Shown: in pieces, positions 17,339 to 26,823 of the stretch
How the letters are laid out: every line of letters begins with the position of its first letter
How positions within the stretch are numbered: the stretch's first letter is position 1
NCBI RefSeq assembly: GCF_030264295.1
Contig: NZ_CP127173.1
Span: 4,161,501-4,225,500, forward strand
Origin: Amycolatopsis nalaikhensis
GTDB taxonomy: Bacteria > Actinomycetota > Actinomycetes > Mycobacteriales > Pseudonocardiaceae
Length of the DNA: 64,000 bases
Reading direction: 5' to 3'
Position numbers and translations under genes: made by a program
Notes under the pieces: generated by a model
Seen by the model: only the letters and a program-made list of their open reading frames with translations
Databases searched by the model: none
Told to the model about the DNA's origin: nothing

Positions 17339-18369
17339 GGCTCTGTCGCACTTTCGGTGGTGGTTCTGCTCAGCCCAGCAGGATTCGGTGGCGTAGCAAG
17401 GAGAAGCTGGCGCGGCCGCACATTTGTCGTTTGATCATTTTCGTGCGTGTGTTGACGCCTTCGGTTCTGCCGTTGTGGTGCGGCAGAGTCAACGCGGCGC
17501 TGACAGCATCAAAGTCCTGATTGAGTCCGCGAACGAAGGAATGCACGTGCGGCAGGTCGACGTTGCGTGCCGAGTGCATCCACTGCTGCAGCTTGCCTGG
17601 GTTGGTGTGGTCAGGCTTGAGCAGGGCCGCGAACGCGCCGACAAGGCTGCGTAGAGCGGTGGTCTCGGGACAGGCACTGGTGATCTGGTTGAGGCGTTCG
17701 CGCTGGTGGTCGGTGAGGTTGTCTGGTTTGGTCAGGAGCAGTCGAGCAGCGCGTCGAGGCGAGAGGTGCTGCTGTTTGTCCTCAGCTCGGCCCTGGTTGA
17801 GGTAGCGGGTCAGGAGGTTCGCGCTGCCTGGGTAGCCGAGTTCGCGGATCTCGCGCAGCAGTTGCGTCACAGACACATCGGGCTGTTGCGCGCGTCGCGA
17901 TCGAAGGTGATCACGGTAGGGGTCCACGAGTGTGGGGCGGTATTTCGGTACGCGCTGTAGGCGAGTCGGTTCGCTGGCGCGGGCGTAGCGTTTGACGGTG
18001 TTCAACGACAAATTCAGTCGTCGGGAGCACTCATGTCAAGCCCCGGGTTTGATGGAGACTGGATTATCTGGTTTCCAGGGTTGCGGTGACCGGGTGGGTC
18101 ATCGCGTGTAGTGCCTCGTATTCGGTGGGTGGGAGGTGTCCGAGTTCGCCGTGGAGGCGTCGGTTGTTGTACCAGTCGATGTACTCAACGGTTGCGATTT
18201 CCAGGTCGTCAAGGCCGCGCCAGGGGCCTCGGTTGCGGACGAGTTCCGCTTTGTAGAGCGAGTTGAACGCCTCTGCCATCGCGTTGTCGTAAGAATCTCC
18301 TTTGTTGCCAACGGATGCGACCGCGCCGGTGTCGGCGAGCCGCTGGGTGTAGCGGATCGCCCGGTACTG

Positions 18370-19857
18370 GGCGAGTTCAATCAGTCGTTGCAACGCCTGA
18401 TTGTTGTAACGAGCGTAGCTGCTCGGCGAAGACTTCGGTTGGGGTCTTCCAGCCGAGGATTTTGCGGGGCCTGTTGTTGATAGCCAGGGCGACGGCTTCA
18501 AGGTCCTCGGCGGACCAGCGGGACAGATCGGTGCCCTTGGGGAAGTACTGGCGCAGCAGACCGTTGGTGTTTTCGTTGCTCGGACGCTGCCAGGGCGAGT
18601 GTGGGTCGGCGAAGAAGACTTTCGTACCGGTATCGAGCGCGAACTGGGCATGACCGGAGAGTTCTTTCCCGCGGTCCCAAGTGAGGGTCTTGCGGAGCTG
18701 CTCGGGTAGCTTCGTGATCGATGTCGTCAGCGCGGCGTCCATCGCGATGGCGCCGTAGCCGCCGAGCGGTGGCCCGTTTTTCACAGGTGGTTTCTCGCCC
18801 CAGCCCTCCAGCCGTGGCAGATGCACCAGGAGCGTGGATCGGCTGCTGCGCTCGACGAGTGTGCCGATCGCGGACCGACCGGTCCCGATGATCAGATCAC
18901 CCTCCCAGTGACCCGGGACCGCGCGATCGGCAGCCTCTGCGGGACGCTCACTCAGGACGACATCTGCGGTGACGTGCCCTTGCGGCTTGTTCTGCGACCG
19001 CGCTCGGGGCGTCCGCAATGCCCGGCCCGTGCGCAGGCAAGCGACCAGTTCCCGTTTGAGCGCACCACGTCCCTCGATAAAGAGCGACTGGTAGATCGCC
19101 TCGTGGCTGATGCGCATGGACTCATCATCGGGGAAGTCAGCTCGGAGCCGGTGCGAAATCTGTTCCGGGCTCCACGCTGTTGCCCATCGCCTGTCTTGCC
19201 GATGCGGCTTGTTCAATCCTTTCCACGCCGGCGGCTCAGGGCCGGTTACGATCGTCCCGTCGGGTCGACGGACGGCGCCGGCGAGGCGGTTCTGGACGTA
19301 CTCACGCAATCTGTCGTTGCCTGCCAGCTTCGCAATTTTCGGGCGCTTCGCAGCTTGCTGTGCCTTCCATTGCGCCACCACAGCCCGATAAACCTGCTTC
19401 CCGCTCCTGGTCGCCGCGTTGCGGCGCAGTTCGCGTGAAATCGTTCCCGGGTCGCGTCCGATCCTGCGAGCGATCCCGCGCACGCCGACGTCCTGGGCGC
19501 GCAACAACGCGATCTCCTCACGCTCGGCGAACGACAGGTAGCGACCCGTTGGTTCGTCCAAACTGATCGGCGGCATGCCGCCAGCGTGGCGGAACCAGCG
19601 GGACCCGACCGGCCATGACACGCCAACCGCCTCCGCAGCCTCGGCTGTCGTCACGCCGGAAGCGATCCGCCGCCAGAAATCGCGCTGCACCGCCCGAGAC
19701 GGCTCCGGTCGCCCCGGTGAACGCATCGGCGGCCGCATCGCCCGATCCGCCGCCCACTGCCGTCGCGCCCGTGCCGAAGCCTCAGGTGTCTGCTTTCTTC
19801 CCCGTCCCATCGCACACTCCCGCGATCGCGGTGTTGCGACGACCGGTTGAATCCGCC
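18370..19857 (-). mobile_element. IS30-family element (1488 bp) inside IS3 orfB
   Basis: Imperfect 25-bp inverted repeats lie at 18370-18394 and 19833-19857 (both begin GGCG and share TTCAA and GTCGT). A 3-bp duplication CTG lies at 18367-18369 and 19858-19860. This is the innermost and therefore most recent insertion of the nest. Confidence 0.93.
18377..19810 (-). CDS. IS30-family transposase
   Basis: ATG 19810 gives 477 residues (MGRGRKQTPEAS). It has an N-terminal HTH (YLSFAEREEIALLRAQ then RGIARRIGRDPGTISREL) and an rve DDE domain with HWEGDLIIG (first Asp), LTWDRGKEL (second Asp) and PSNENTNGLLRQYFPKG (Glu). The stop lies within the left terminal repeat, as is common in IS30. It is intact and probably functional. 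Confidence 0.93.
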   Translation of the reverse strand: MGRGRKQTPEASARARRQWAADRAMRPPMRSPGRPEPSRAVQRDFWRRIASGVTTAEAAEAVGVSWPVGSRWFRHAGGMPPISLDEPTGRYLSFAEREEIALLRAQDVGVRGIARRIGRDPGTISRELRRNAATRSGKQVYRAVVAQWKAQQAAKRPKIAKLAGNDRLREYVQNRLAGAVRRPDGTIVTGPEPPAWKGLNKPHRQDRRWATAWSPEQISHRLRADFPDDESMRISHEAIYQSLFIEGRGALKRELVACLRTGRALRTPRARSQNKPQGHVTADVVLSERPAEAADRAVPGHWEGDLIIGTGRSAIGTLVERSSRSTLLVHLPRLEGWGEKPPVKNGPPLGGYGAIAMDAALTTSITKLPEQLRKTLTWDRGKELSGHAQFALDTGTKVFFADPHSPWQRPSNENTNGLLRQYFPKGTDLSRWSAEDLEAVALAINNRPRKILGWKTPTEVFAEQLRSLQQSGVATTD

Positions 19858-20471
19858 CTGCACTCCGCGGTCGCTGTGGTGGACCAGTCCCGCCAGGTCG
19901 GTGCCGTTGGTCTGACGGCGCCAGATCGCCATCTGCAGCGCGTCCAGGGCGAGGTCGGTGTAGAGGCTGGTGGCGACCTGCCAGCCGACGATCAGGCGGG
20001 AGAACACGTCCAGGATGAACGCGGCGTAGACCCAGCCGTCGGAGGTGCGGACGTAGGTCAGGTCCGCGACCCACAACTGGTTCGGTCCGGTGGCGGTGAA
20101 GTCGCGTTTGACCAGGTCACCCGGCCGCCTGGTCTCGGCGGCCGGTCTGGTGGTGCGCGGGGACTTGTCTCGCAGCAGCCCGCGAAGCCCGGTCTCGCGC
20201 ATGAGTCGCTCGACGGTGCACCGGGCCACCTCGACGCCATGGCGGTTCAGCTCGGCCCAGACCTTGCGGGCCCCGTAGACGCTGTAGTTGTCCTCGTGCA
20301 CCTGCTCGATCTTCTCGGTCAGCTCCCGGTCCCGCGCCGCGCGGACGGACTCGGGACGGGTCTTGGCGGCGTAGTAGGTCGACGGTGCGATCTCGGCGGG
20401 CGTGTCCTCCAGCGCCCGCAGGACCGGCTGGACACCGTGGGTCTCCCGCTGGGAGTCGACGAACTCGACCT

Positions 20472-20789
20472 TCATCGCGACGGACGGTCCAACTCCGCTG
20501 CGAAGAAAGACGCCGCTGACTTCAGAATCTGGTTCGCCCGCCGCAGCTCACGCACCTCGCGTTCCAGCTCGGTGACCCTGGCCGCCTCGGTCGTGGTCGT
20601 GCCCGGCCGCACCCCGTCGTCGGTCTCGGCCTGTTTCACCCACGTCCGCAACGCCTCCGGATGCACACCAAGTTGGTCAGCGATCCGCTTGATCGCCCCA
20701 CCAGCCGACCCAGGGTCCCGCCTGGCCTCAACCGCCAAACGCGTCGCCCGCTCCCGCAACTCATCCGGATACTTCCGTGGTGCCGCCAT
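20472..20789 (-). CDS. IS3 OrfA
   Basis: This 105-residue DNA-binding protein has a helix-turn-helix (RIADQLGVHPEALRTWVKQAE) followed by a leucine-zipper-like coiled coil (LEREVRELRRANQILKSAA). It overlaps orfB by 4 bp; a programmed frameshift product with OrfB is expected in the family. OrfA itself looks intact. Confidence 0.9.
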   Translation of the reverse strand: MAAPRKYPDELRERATRLAVEARRDPGSAGGAIKRIADQLGVHPEALRTWVKQAETDDGVRPGTTTTEAARVTELEREVRELRRANQILKSAASFFAAELDRPSR

Positions 20790-21836
20790 AACAGTCGATC
20801 CTCCGGGTGTTCGATGTCTCCATCAAACCCGGGGCGGGACACTCAAGCAGTCCGAGGCCTTGCTTGAGCAGCCCATGCACCTGATGCCAGCGTTCGATCG
20901 TAGTGCGCGCGAGCGGCCCGTCCTGGACACCGGTCGCTCCAGCCCAGCAGGCTGAGTGAGAAGCCACCTCTTTAGCCGCTGCTTCGGCCAGGCCGTGCCA
21001 CAGATGCCACCGGTCGCAGACTTGCACCATGGCGGGACCGGCCTCACATACTGCTTGTGCGTAGGTGTTCGACCCGTCGCGGCACACGATGTCGACTCCG
21101 GGATGGTCACGTAGCCAGTCGGCGAGAACACCAGCGCCGCGCCCGGGCAACACATCGATCCGGGCACCAGTTTCAGCGTCGATCACCACCGTGGCGTACT
21201 GACGGCTCCGCCGTAACGCGAAGTCGTCGATTCCCAACACCCGCGGCACCGAACGGTCAGGCAGCGCGATGCCCAACAACGCACGCAGGGCCGCATCCTT
21301 GCCCGCGGCAATTCCCAGCGCGGGTAACAACCGAGCCGAAGCGCGACCGGCGAGCTCCCTTACGACGCTACGCAGCTGGTCCCTGAGCCGTACCGTGCGC
21401 CGTTGATAACGTTCCAGCACACCAGGGACTTGCTCGCGGAACGTCTGCCGAGCGCAGCTCTGCATGCGACAGCGCATCCGTCGCACGCGGACACGGATCA
21501 GCACACGCCGCCCATCAATGGGGACATCCGCTGGCACCCGCTCGTGGAAGGCATGCACCTGCCGCGTGGGAGTCCCGCATGTCGGGCATTGCACCGCGCC
21601 ACCACGAGTGCAAGCGCGAACCACGATCATCTCATCGGCGTCCTCGATCTCGTCGATCGACAACGCCGCCAACCCAGAAAACACCGTCCCGATCAGGTAT
21701 TCAGCATCAATCATGGTTGATCTTGATCAAGCCAAGATCCTCTACAGGCCGACGACACGCCCGACCAACCACCGGAAGTACGACAGAGCCGATCTTGGAA
21801 CAGTCCCCTATCCGGAAGATCCGGGGCCCCTCACGC

Positions 21837-23684
21837 TCACACTGGCGTTCCTATGTGGAGTTCCTGGGCGGTGGAGATGCCGAGGGTACGGATCTTGCGG
21901 TACAGGGTGGCGCGGCCGATGCCCAAGATTCTCGCCGCTTGGGTCCGGTTGTTGCCGACGCTGGCAAGTGTTTCGATGATCAGTTCGCGTTCCGACTGCT
22001 CCATTACGGATAGTCGTCGTTGGTGTGCACGCTTGAGCACCCAGGTCGGTAGGTGGTGCGGTTGGATCTCCTGGCCATCGCTGGCGTTGAGTGCGGCGGC
22101 AAGGGCGTCTCGTAACTCGGCGATGTTGCCCGGCCATGGGCTACGCATCAGCGCTTGGAGCGTTGGCAGGCTGCAGTGTGCGGTGGATTGACCGGCGAGT
22201 TGCGTGAGCAGGACCGGCGTCAGGTCGGCGATGTCCTCGGTGTGCTGGGCCAGCGGCGGTACCCACAGGTGGTGCGGGTAGGACGCGAGGGCTTGTTCGA
22301 GCCGCTCATGGGTGTGAGAAGTCGTTTGGGCGGTGACGATGAGTCGTCCGGTTGTCGGCGCGGACGGGGGGCTGGTCGCCGCAAGGGCCCGCAACTGCGC
22401 CTGCGCCTGCGTCGGCAGGTATTCGATTCGCCGTACGATGACGTTGTCACCCTGCTCGAGGGTTTCGTTGACCCGGATGATCAGGTCCTTGGTCGCGGCC
22501 TCAGAGGGGTCGGCGGCGTTGAAGACGCGCAGTCCCCGCGCCGGGCTGGACAGTTCATGCAGATACTCGGCCAGGTAGAGCTTGCCGGTGCCCGGCTCGC
22601 CGGTGATCGCTACCGGATCGGAAAGCTGAGCCACTTCCTGGATACGCTTGATGACGCGGCGCCACTGTGGGCTGCGTCCCGGTGGAGGTGTGCTGCCGGT
22701 GCTGGTGGCCGTCACGGATGGGGGGTAGCCCGCGCTGACGTGGCGAGACCGGATCGGATCGAGGTACAACACGACCCCGGCCGGGTGGTGGGCTGCGGTC
22801 GTGACGGGTTGGCACCGGACACGGTACCGCCCGTGCGTGAGGTCGACACTTACTTCGGAGCGCTGGTTACGGGCCAACCGCGTGGACGCGTCCCAGAGTA
22901 CCGCCTGGTCGTGAGGAGTGAGATTGCCGCTGGCGATGGGGTTGGTGAGGATCATGTTCGTGTTGAGGCCGAGTATGGCGCCTCGATGCCGACGGCGGGC
23001 CAGGGTGAACGCCTCGACGAGGGCGACGTCGGCGGGGGACGACAGGTGGCTCAACCGGGTTTCGATGTGCTGTACCGATTCGGAGAGTAGAGCGGGGATG
23101 AGCGGATTGTAGTCGTCCGCGAGGCAGGTGATGTCGAGAACTCCCTCGACCGCTCGGGTGACGGGGTTGTGGATGGGGACCCCAACGCACGACAGGTGGC
23201 GAAGGAAGTCCGCGTAGTGTTCTTCGCCGCGAACCGCGACCGTTCGAGCTTCCTCCAGGACTGTGCCCAACCCGTTGGTGCCGGCGTACTCCTCCGCGAA
23301 CGCGAACCCAGGGGCTGCGTCCGCGTTGTCCAGTGCGCTGTACAGCGGCTTCTCGCCAACCCAGCGCCGCACAATCCGCGCCTGCCGGTCGGCGAGCAGG
23401 ATGCTGGTGGGGGTGTCGGCCAGGGAACTGGCGAGACGATCCACCACCGGCGTGGCCGCCCTCAGCAGTCGGCTGTCACTGTCGAAGTCCGGGTCGTAGG
23501 GCAGTTCAGCCTTCTTGTCAGGGGCGATCCCGCAGGCTGCGGACCGGCGCCATGACAGCGCGATCTCGGCACGTACGGAGAGTTGCGGAGGCTCGTGGCG
23601 TGCCTCAGGTGTGGCCGTGCCGCCTGAGGCACGGCCACCGGGTGCGACTGAGGTGGGCTCCATTGCCTGCACTCCATCGTCCAC
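21837..23684 (-). CDS. GAF/Fis-type transcriptional regulator (AcoR/MimR-like), degenerate AAA domain
   Basis: The protein has 615 residues. The N-terminal two fifths resemble the GAF sensory part of AcoR/MimR proteins (SWRRSAACGIAPDK, GTNGLGTVLEEARTVAV). The central region aligns with sigma54-activator AAA domains but lacks GAFTGA, and Walker A reads GEPGTGKLYLAE with the S/T missing. The Fis-type HTH is at the end (ETLASVGNNRTQAARILGIGRATLYRKI). It probably activates the divergent catabolic genes without sigma54 ATPase work. Confidence 0.85.
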   Translation of the reverse strand: MDDGVQAMEPTSVAPGGRASGGTATPEARHEPPQLSVRAEIALSWRRSAACGIAPDKKAELPYDPDFDSDSRLLRAATPVVDRLASSLADTPTSILLADRQARIVRRWVGEKPLYSALDNADAAPGFAFAEEYAGTNGLGTVLEEARTVAVRGEEHYADFLRHLSCVGVPIHNPVTRAVEGVLDITCLADDYNPLIPALLSESVQHIETRLSHLSSPADVALVEAFTLARRRHRGAILGLNTNMILTNPIASGNLTPHDQAVLWDASTRLARNQRSEVSVDLTHGRYRVRCQPVTTAAHHPAGVVLYLDPIRSRHVSAGYPPSVTATSTGSTPPPGRSPQWRRVIKRIQEVAQLSDPVAITGEPGTGKLYLAEYLHELSSPARGLRVFNAADPSEAATKDLIIRVNETLEQGDNVIVRRIEYLPTQAQAQLRALAATSPPSAPTTGRLIVTAQTTSHTHERLEQALASYPHHLWVPPLAQHTEDIADLTPVLLTQLAGQSTAHCSLPTLQALMRSPWPGNIAELRDALAAALNASDGQEIQPHHLPTWVLKRAHQRRLSVMEQSERELIIETLASVGNNRTQAARILGIGRATLYRKIRTLGISTAQELHIGTPV

Positions 23685-23736
23685 GGGGTGTGACGTGTTC
23701 GTCCAACCAGAGTAGGCCGGAACCCCGTTGGCCCGA

Positions 23737-23755
23737 GTGTCTCATTTTGAGACAC
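23737..23755. promoter_or_regulatory. Perfect 19-bp operator palindrome
   Basis: GTGTCTCATTTTGAGACAC is a perfect 8-3-8 inverted repeat, 53 bp upstream of the regulator start and in the divergent gap to the catabolic genes. It is the best candidate binding site for the Fis-type regulator (inference from position and symmetry). Confidence 0.75.
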
Positions 23756-23886
23756 AGGTCACCTTAGCTTGACTCGCCTTGAGCGTGCCGGGTCCAGAGG
23801 TCGTTGACCTGCCTTCGGCCATCATGTGCCCGACACGCTGCGAAAACACGCGGTCGCCCCGCTCGACCAGACACGAAGCATGGCCG

Positions 23887-23904
23887 TTGTCTCACATTGA
23901 TACG
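23887..23904. promoter_or_regulatory. Second, imperfect operator-like site
   Basis: TGTCTCA-CAT-TGATACG repeats the arm and 3-bp spacing of the 23737 palindrome with two mismatches in the right arm. Centres are about 150 bp apart. It lies about 100 bp upstream of the VOC gene start. Confidence 0.6.
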
Positions 23905-23971
23905 CCGTCCTCGTCCACATGGCGGGTAACAATCTGTTTCCACAGGTGAAACCTCAACCCACCTCGCGTGA

Positions 23972-24001
23972 TCGGACGAATGGAGTTCGGACGAATGGAG
24001 T
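23972..24001 (+). repeat. Tandem 15-bp duplication over the VOC-gene ribosome binding site
   Basis: TCGGACGAATGGAGT occurs twice without a gap (23972-23986, 23987-24001). Each copy contains AATGGAG, the second being 4-10 bases upstream of GTG 24005. The duplication therefore doubles a possible ribosome binding site. Confidence 0.85.
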
Positions 24002-24004
24002 GTT

Positions 24005-24361
24005 GTGTCTGATTCGAAGTGTGAATTGCGGTCTATCCTGCTCCCCGCATCCAATCTGGAAAGGTCGTTGGCCTTTTACCAAGATGGATTGGGGCTCGCT
24101 GTCCGGATGCGGGATCGGGACGTCTATGCCGAACTCTCCGCTGGGTCGATAAAGCTCGCCTTGGCGACCCCGGCAAACCATCCCGTGCCGGAGACGGCGC
24201 TGCCTGTGTTCCGGAGCGAGGACGTCTCGGTTGCGGTATCCCGGCTGCTGGCGACCGGTGCGACCGTGTTGTCCGGGCCGGTGGAGGGGGCGCACGAGAT
24301 TCGGGCGGTATTGCGGGATCCCAGCGGGAACCCCTTCGTGGTCTACCGAAGCCGGGCTTGA
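24005..24361 (+). CDS. VOC-family (glyoxalase/dioxygenase-like) protein
   Basis: GTG 24005 gives 118 residues. A single beta-alpha-beta-beta-beta VOC repeat pair is visible: LRSILLPASNLERSLAFYQDGLGL at the start and AHEIRAVLRDPSGNPFVVYRS at the end. The DPSGNPF turn is typical. The usual metal residues cannot be fixed confidently, so it may be an enzyme or a binding protein. It is the first gene of the catabolic run, 28 bp before the monooxygenase gene. Confidence 0.82.
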   Translation: MSDSKCELRSILLPASNLERSLAFYQDGLGLAVRMRDRDVYAELSAGSIKLALATPANHPVPETALPVFRSEDVSVAVSRLLATGATVLSGPVEGAHEIRAVLRDPSGNPFVVYRSRA

Positions 24362-24389
24362 CCAGTTTAACCGATGTGAGGAGTAGTTT

Positions 24390-25574
24390 ATGAAGGAGAT
24401 TTTGTTCTACCTGCCGGCCGTGGGTAGTTATGACCAGCTGAAGAAGGGCTTCGCAGGGGTCAACGACAAGAACTACCAGAACATGCTCTTCCAGATCACC
24501 AAGCAGGCGCAGCTGGCTGACGATCTCGGGTACTGGGGTGTCGCGTTTACGGAGCACCATTTCCACATCGAAGGCTTCGAGGAGTCGAACAACCCGATCC
24601 TGCTCGATCTGTACATCGCGATGCAGACGAAGCGGATCAAGGTCGGGCAGATGGCGAACGTGCTGCCGTTCCAAAATCCGATTCGGCTGGCCGAGGACCT
24701 CGCGATGCTCGACCAGATGACGGGCGGACGCTCCTTCATCGGGATCGCCCGGGGCTATCAGAAGCGGTGGGCGGACGTGCTCGGGCAGACCTACCACGTC
24801 GGCGCCACGTTCTCCGACAAATCGGAACGCGATGTGGCCAACCGCCAGCGGTTCAACGAGCACTGGGAGATCATGAAGGCGCTGTGGAGCGAGCGCACAA
24901 CGTCTCTGAAGACTGAGAACTGGCAGGTTCCGCCGCCGGGAATCGATTTCAATCACGAAGCGGTGAATACTTTTGGCGGTGGCCAGGACGATCAGGGCGT
25001 GATCACCGAGGTCGGCATCGCCCCGAAGCCGTACCAGAAGCCGTGGCCGCAGGTGTTCCAGCCGTTCAGCTTCAGCGAAGAGTCCTTCCGGTTCTGCGCC
25101 CGCGAGGGCATCGTCCCGATCGTGATGAACACCAATAACGAGGTCATTTCTCGACTGCTGGACGTGTATCAGGAGGAGGCCGAGGCGGCGGGTCGCGGAG
25201 CGCTCAAGCGCGGGGAGGGGGTGGGCATCTTCCGCGACGTGCTGGTGTCACGAGACGCCGATGAGGCCCATTACTGGGCCCGACGCGGTAATGGTTTCAT
25301 CTTCCCGAACTGGTTCGGGCCGATGGGCTTTGCCGAGGTGATGCGGAATCCCGGCGAGACCGGCCAGATCGGGTCCGACTACGACACCCTGTGTGAGCGT
25401 GGTTTCGAGTTCGTCGGTACGCCTGACGACATCAACCGCCAGATCGAGAAGTTGGTGTCGCAGCACGACCCCGAGTATCTGCTGCAGTGGCAGTACCCCG
25501 GCCCGGTGCCGCACGACGTGCAGATGCGCAGCATCGAGCTGTGGGCCTCCGAGATCGCTCCGAACTGGCTGTGA
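24390..25574 (+). CDS. LLM-class flavin-dependent monooxygenase (luciferase-like)
   Basis: GAGGAG lies 10-15 bases upstream of ATG 24390. The 394-residue TIM-barrel protein shows VAFTEHHFH near residue 52, VGQMANVLPFQNPIRLAEDLAMLDQMTGGR and FIGIARGYQ, the standard bacterial luciferase-family markers. Such enzymes use reduced FMN from a partner reductase; the reductase and flavin biosynthesis genes are in the same cluster. A type II Baeyer-Villiger or hydroxylating reaction is possible; the substrate is unknown. Confidence 0.88.
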   Translation: MKEILFYLPAVGSYDQLKKGFAGVNDKNYQNMLFQITKQAQLADDLGYWGVAFTEHHFHIEGFEESNNPILLDLYIAMQTKRIKVGQMANVLPFQNPIRLAEDLAMLDQMTGGRSFIGIARGYQKRWADVLGQTYHVGATFSDKSERDVANRQRFNEHWEIMKALWSERTTSLKTENWQVPPPGIDFNHEAVNTFGGGQDDQGVITEVGIAPKPYQKPWPQVFQPFSFSEESFRFCAREGIVPIVMNTNNEVISRLLDVYQEEAEAAGRGALKRGEGVGIFRDVLVSRDADEAHYWARRGNGFIFPNWFGPMGFAEVMRNPGETGQIGSDYDTLCERGFEFVGTPDDINRQIEKLVSQHDPEYLLQWQYPGPVPHDVQMRSIELWASEIAPNWL

Positions 25575-25656
25575 GGCACGTGACCGCCGCGGCCGGACCA
25601 TTCCCCTCGCCGACCGGCCGCGGCGGCGGATCCCTCTGTCACAACAGGAGACACTG

Positions 25657-26823
25657 ATGAGCAGCCGCGTTCTACCGATAGATGTGGTGCGGGTTCCGCC
25701 CGGTCTGGAACCGCTCCGGGCCGAAATACGTACGTTTCTCGATTCCGAGATCCGGCGAGGTGCGTTCACCCCACAATGTGACTCCTGGTTGACCGGCTGG
25801 GACGAGCCGTTCTCCCGGCGGCTGGCCGAGCACGGGTGGATTGGCATGACCATTCCGCGCCGGTACGGCGGGCAGGGACGGACGGTGCTGGATCGGCAGG
25901 TGGTACTTGAAGAGCTCCTCGCCGTGGGGGCCCCGGTGGCGGCGCACTGGATTGCTGACCGCCAGACGGCGCCCTCGCTGCTGCGCTACGGCAGCGAACA
26001 GCAGCGGGCGGAGTTCCTGCCTGAGATCGCGGCGGGACGCTGTTACTTCGCCATCGGCATGAGCGAACCTGACAGCGGCTCCGACCTGGCTTCCGTGCGG
26101 ACACGAGCGGTCCGAGTGGCTGGCGGTTGGCGGCTGACCGGGACGAAGGTGTGGACCAGCGGAGCACATCGGGCGCAGTGGTTCTTCGTGCTCGCCAGAA
26201 GCGCACCGGATACCGGAGATCGGCACGCCGGGCTGAGCCAGTTCATCGTGAACCTGCGTGCCGAGGGTGTCACCGTACGGCCGATCCGGCTGCTCACCGG
26301 TGAGCACGAGTTCAACGAGGTACGGCTGGACGGAGTGTTCGTCCCGGATCGGTACGTGCTGGGTGAGATCGGCAGCGGTTGGGGCCAGGTCACCTCTGAG
26401 CTGGGTTATGAACGCAGCGGACCGGAACGCCTGCTCACCACCTTCCCCCTGCTGGCCGCGCTCGTCTCCGAGGTACGCCGACGCGCGGACCGAGACCCGG
26501 CGGCGGTCGCCGAGATCGGCGCGCTCACGTCCCGCCTGCTCACCCTGCGGCAGTTGTCGTTGTCTGTCGCCGGAATGCTCGCGGCGGGCAAACCCGCCGA
26601 CGTGGCCGCCGCGCTGGTCAAGGATCTGGGCACCCGGTTCGAACAGGAGGTGGCCGAGCGGGCGCGGATGCTCGCCGACGAGATGCCGGATCCGGACGCG
26701 GCGCCGGGCACGTTCACCGGCCACCTGGTTCGCGGTCTGCTTCATTCCCCCGGATACACCCTGCGCGGTGGCACCAACGAGGTCCTGCGCGGGGTCGTCG
26801 CCAAGGCGTTGGAGCGCGCATGA
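25657..26823 (+). CDS. Acyl-CoA dehydrogenase (subunit 1)
   Basis: ATG 25657 follows AGGAG at 25646-25650. The 388-residue FadE-like protein has MSEPDSGSDLASV (FAD and substrate binding) and GTKVWTSGAHRAQWFF. The C-terminal GGTNEVLRGVVAKALER matches the family end. It overlaps the second acyl-CoA dehydrogenase gene by 4 bp, a layout typical of heteromeric alpha2beta2 dehydrogenases in actinobacterial steroid and branched-acid catabolism. Confidence 0.9.
   Translation: MSSRVLPIDVVRVPPGLEPLRAEIRTFLDSEIRRGAFTPQCDSWLTGWDEPFSRRLAEHGWIGMTIPRRYGGQGRTVLDRQVVLEELLAVGAPVAAHWIADRQTAPSLLRYGSEQQRAEFLPEIAAGRCYFAIGMSEPDSGSDLASVRTRAVRVAGGWRLTGTKVWTSGAHRAQWFFVLARSAPDTGDRHAGLSQFIVNLRAEGVTVRPIRLLTGEHEFNEVRLDGVFVPDRYVLGEIGSGWGQVTSELGYERSGPERLLTTFPLLAALVSEVRRRADRDPAAVAEIGALTSRLLTLRQLSLSVAGMLAAGKPADVAAALVKDLGTRFEQEVAERARMLADEMPDPDAAPGTFTGHLVRGLLHSPGYTLRGGTNEVLRGVVAKALERA

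Larger units (their letters stand above)
18064..20475 (-). pseudogene. IS3 OrfB (integrase) split by IS30
   Basis: The upstream part (20475 to about 19858) runs from MKVEFVDSQRETHGVQPV through RDFTATGPNQLWVADLTYV (first Asp) to VHHSDRGVQ (second Asp). The rest (18369 to 18064) resumes YRAIRYTQRLADTG...GDSYDNAMAEAFNSLYKAEL (catalytic Glu). IS30 sits exactly between VQ and YRAIRY with a 3-bp duplication. The start overlaps the orfA stop. Confidence 0.92.
18034..20841 (-). mobile_element. IS3-family element inserted in ISL3, itself carrying IS30
   Basis: Inverted ends begin TGTC and share GCCCCGGGTTTGATGGAGA (18041-18059 and inverted at about 20816-20834). A 4-bp duplication CTCA flanks it (18030-18033 and 20842-20845). 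Without IS30 it would be about 1317 bp, normal for IS3. Confidence 0.92.
17370..21714 (-). pseudogene. ISL3 transposase split by IS3
   Basis: The N-terminal part (21714 down to 20842) has the zinc ribbon CPTCGTPTRQ...CRMQSCARQTF and the start of the DDE domain (VLGIDDFALRRSRQYATVVID, CDRWHLWHGLAEAA), ending GLGLLE. The C-terminal part (18033 down to 17370) resumes in frame as CSRRLNLSLNTVKRYA and ends ...GRTEGVNTRTKMIKRQM. Only the IS3 insertion interrupts it; no other mutation is visible at the join. Confidence 0.9.
17339..21790 (-). mobile_element. ISL3-family element carrying nested IS3 and IS30
   Basis: Terminal repeats begin GGCTCTGTCG at 17339 and inverted at 21790 (extending through CGGTGGT with two mismatches). 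The element has a perfect 8-bp target duplication. Removing the IS3 insert (18034-20841 plus one TSD copy) restores one transposase frame. Confidence 0.92.

Noticed and set aside
20761..21714. The C-terminal residues after GLGLLE in this ORF (CPAPGLMETSN...) as part of a transposase
   Set aside because: They are read from the inserted IS3 end; the true continuation lies at 18033 and below.
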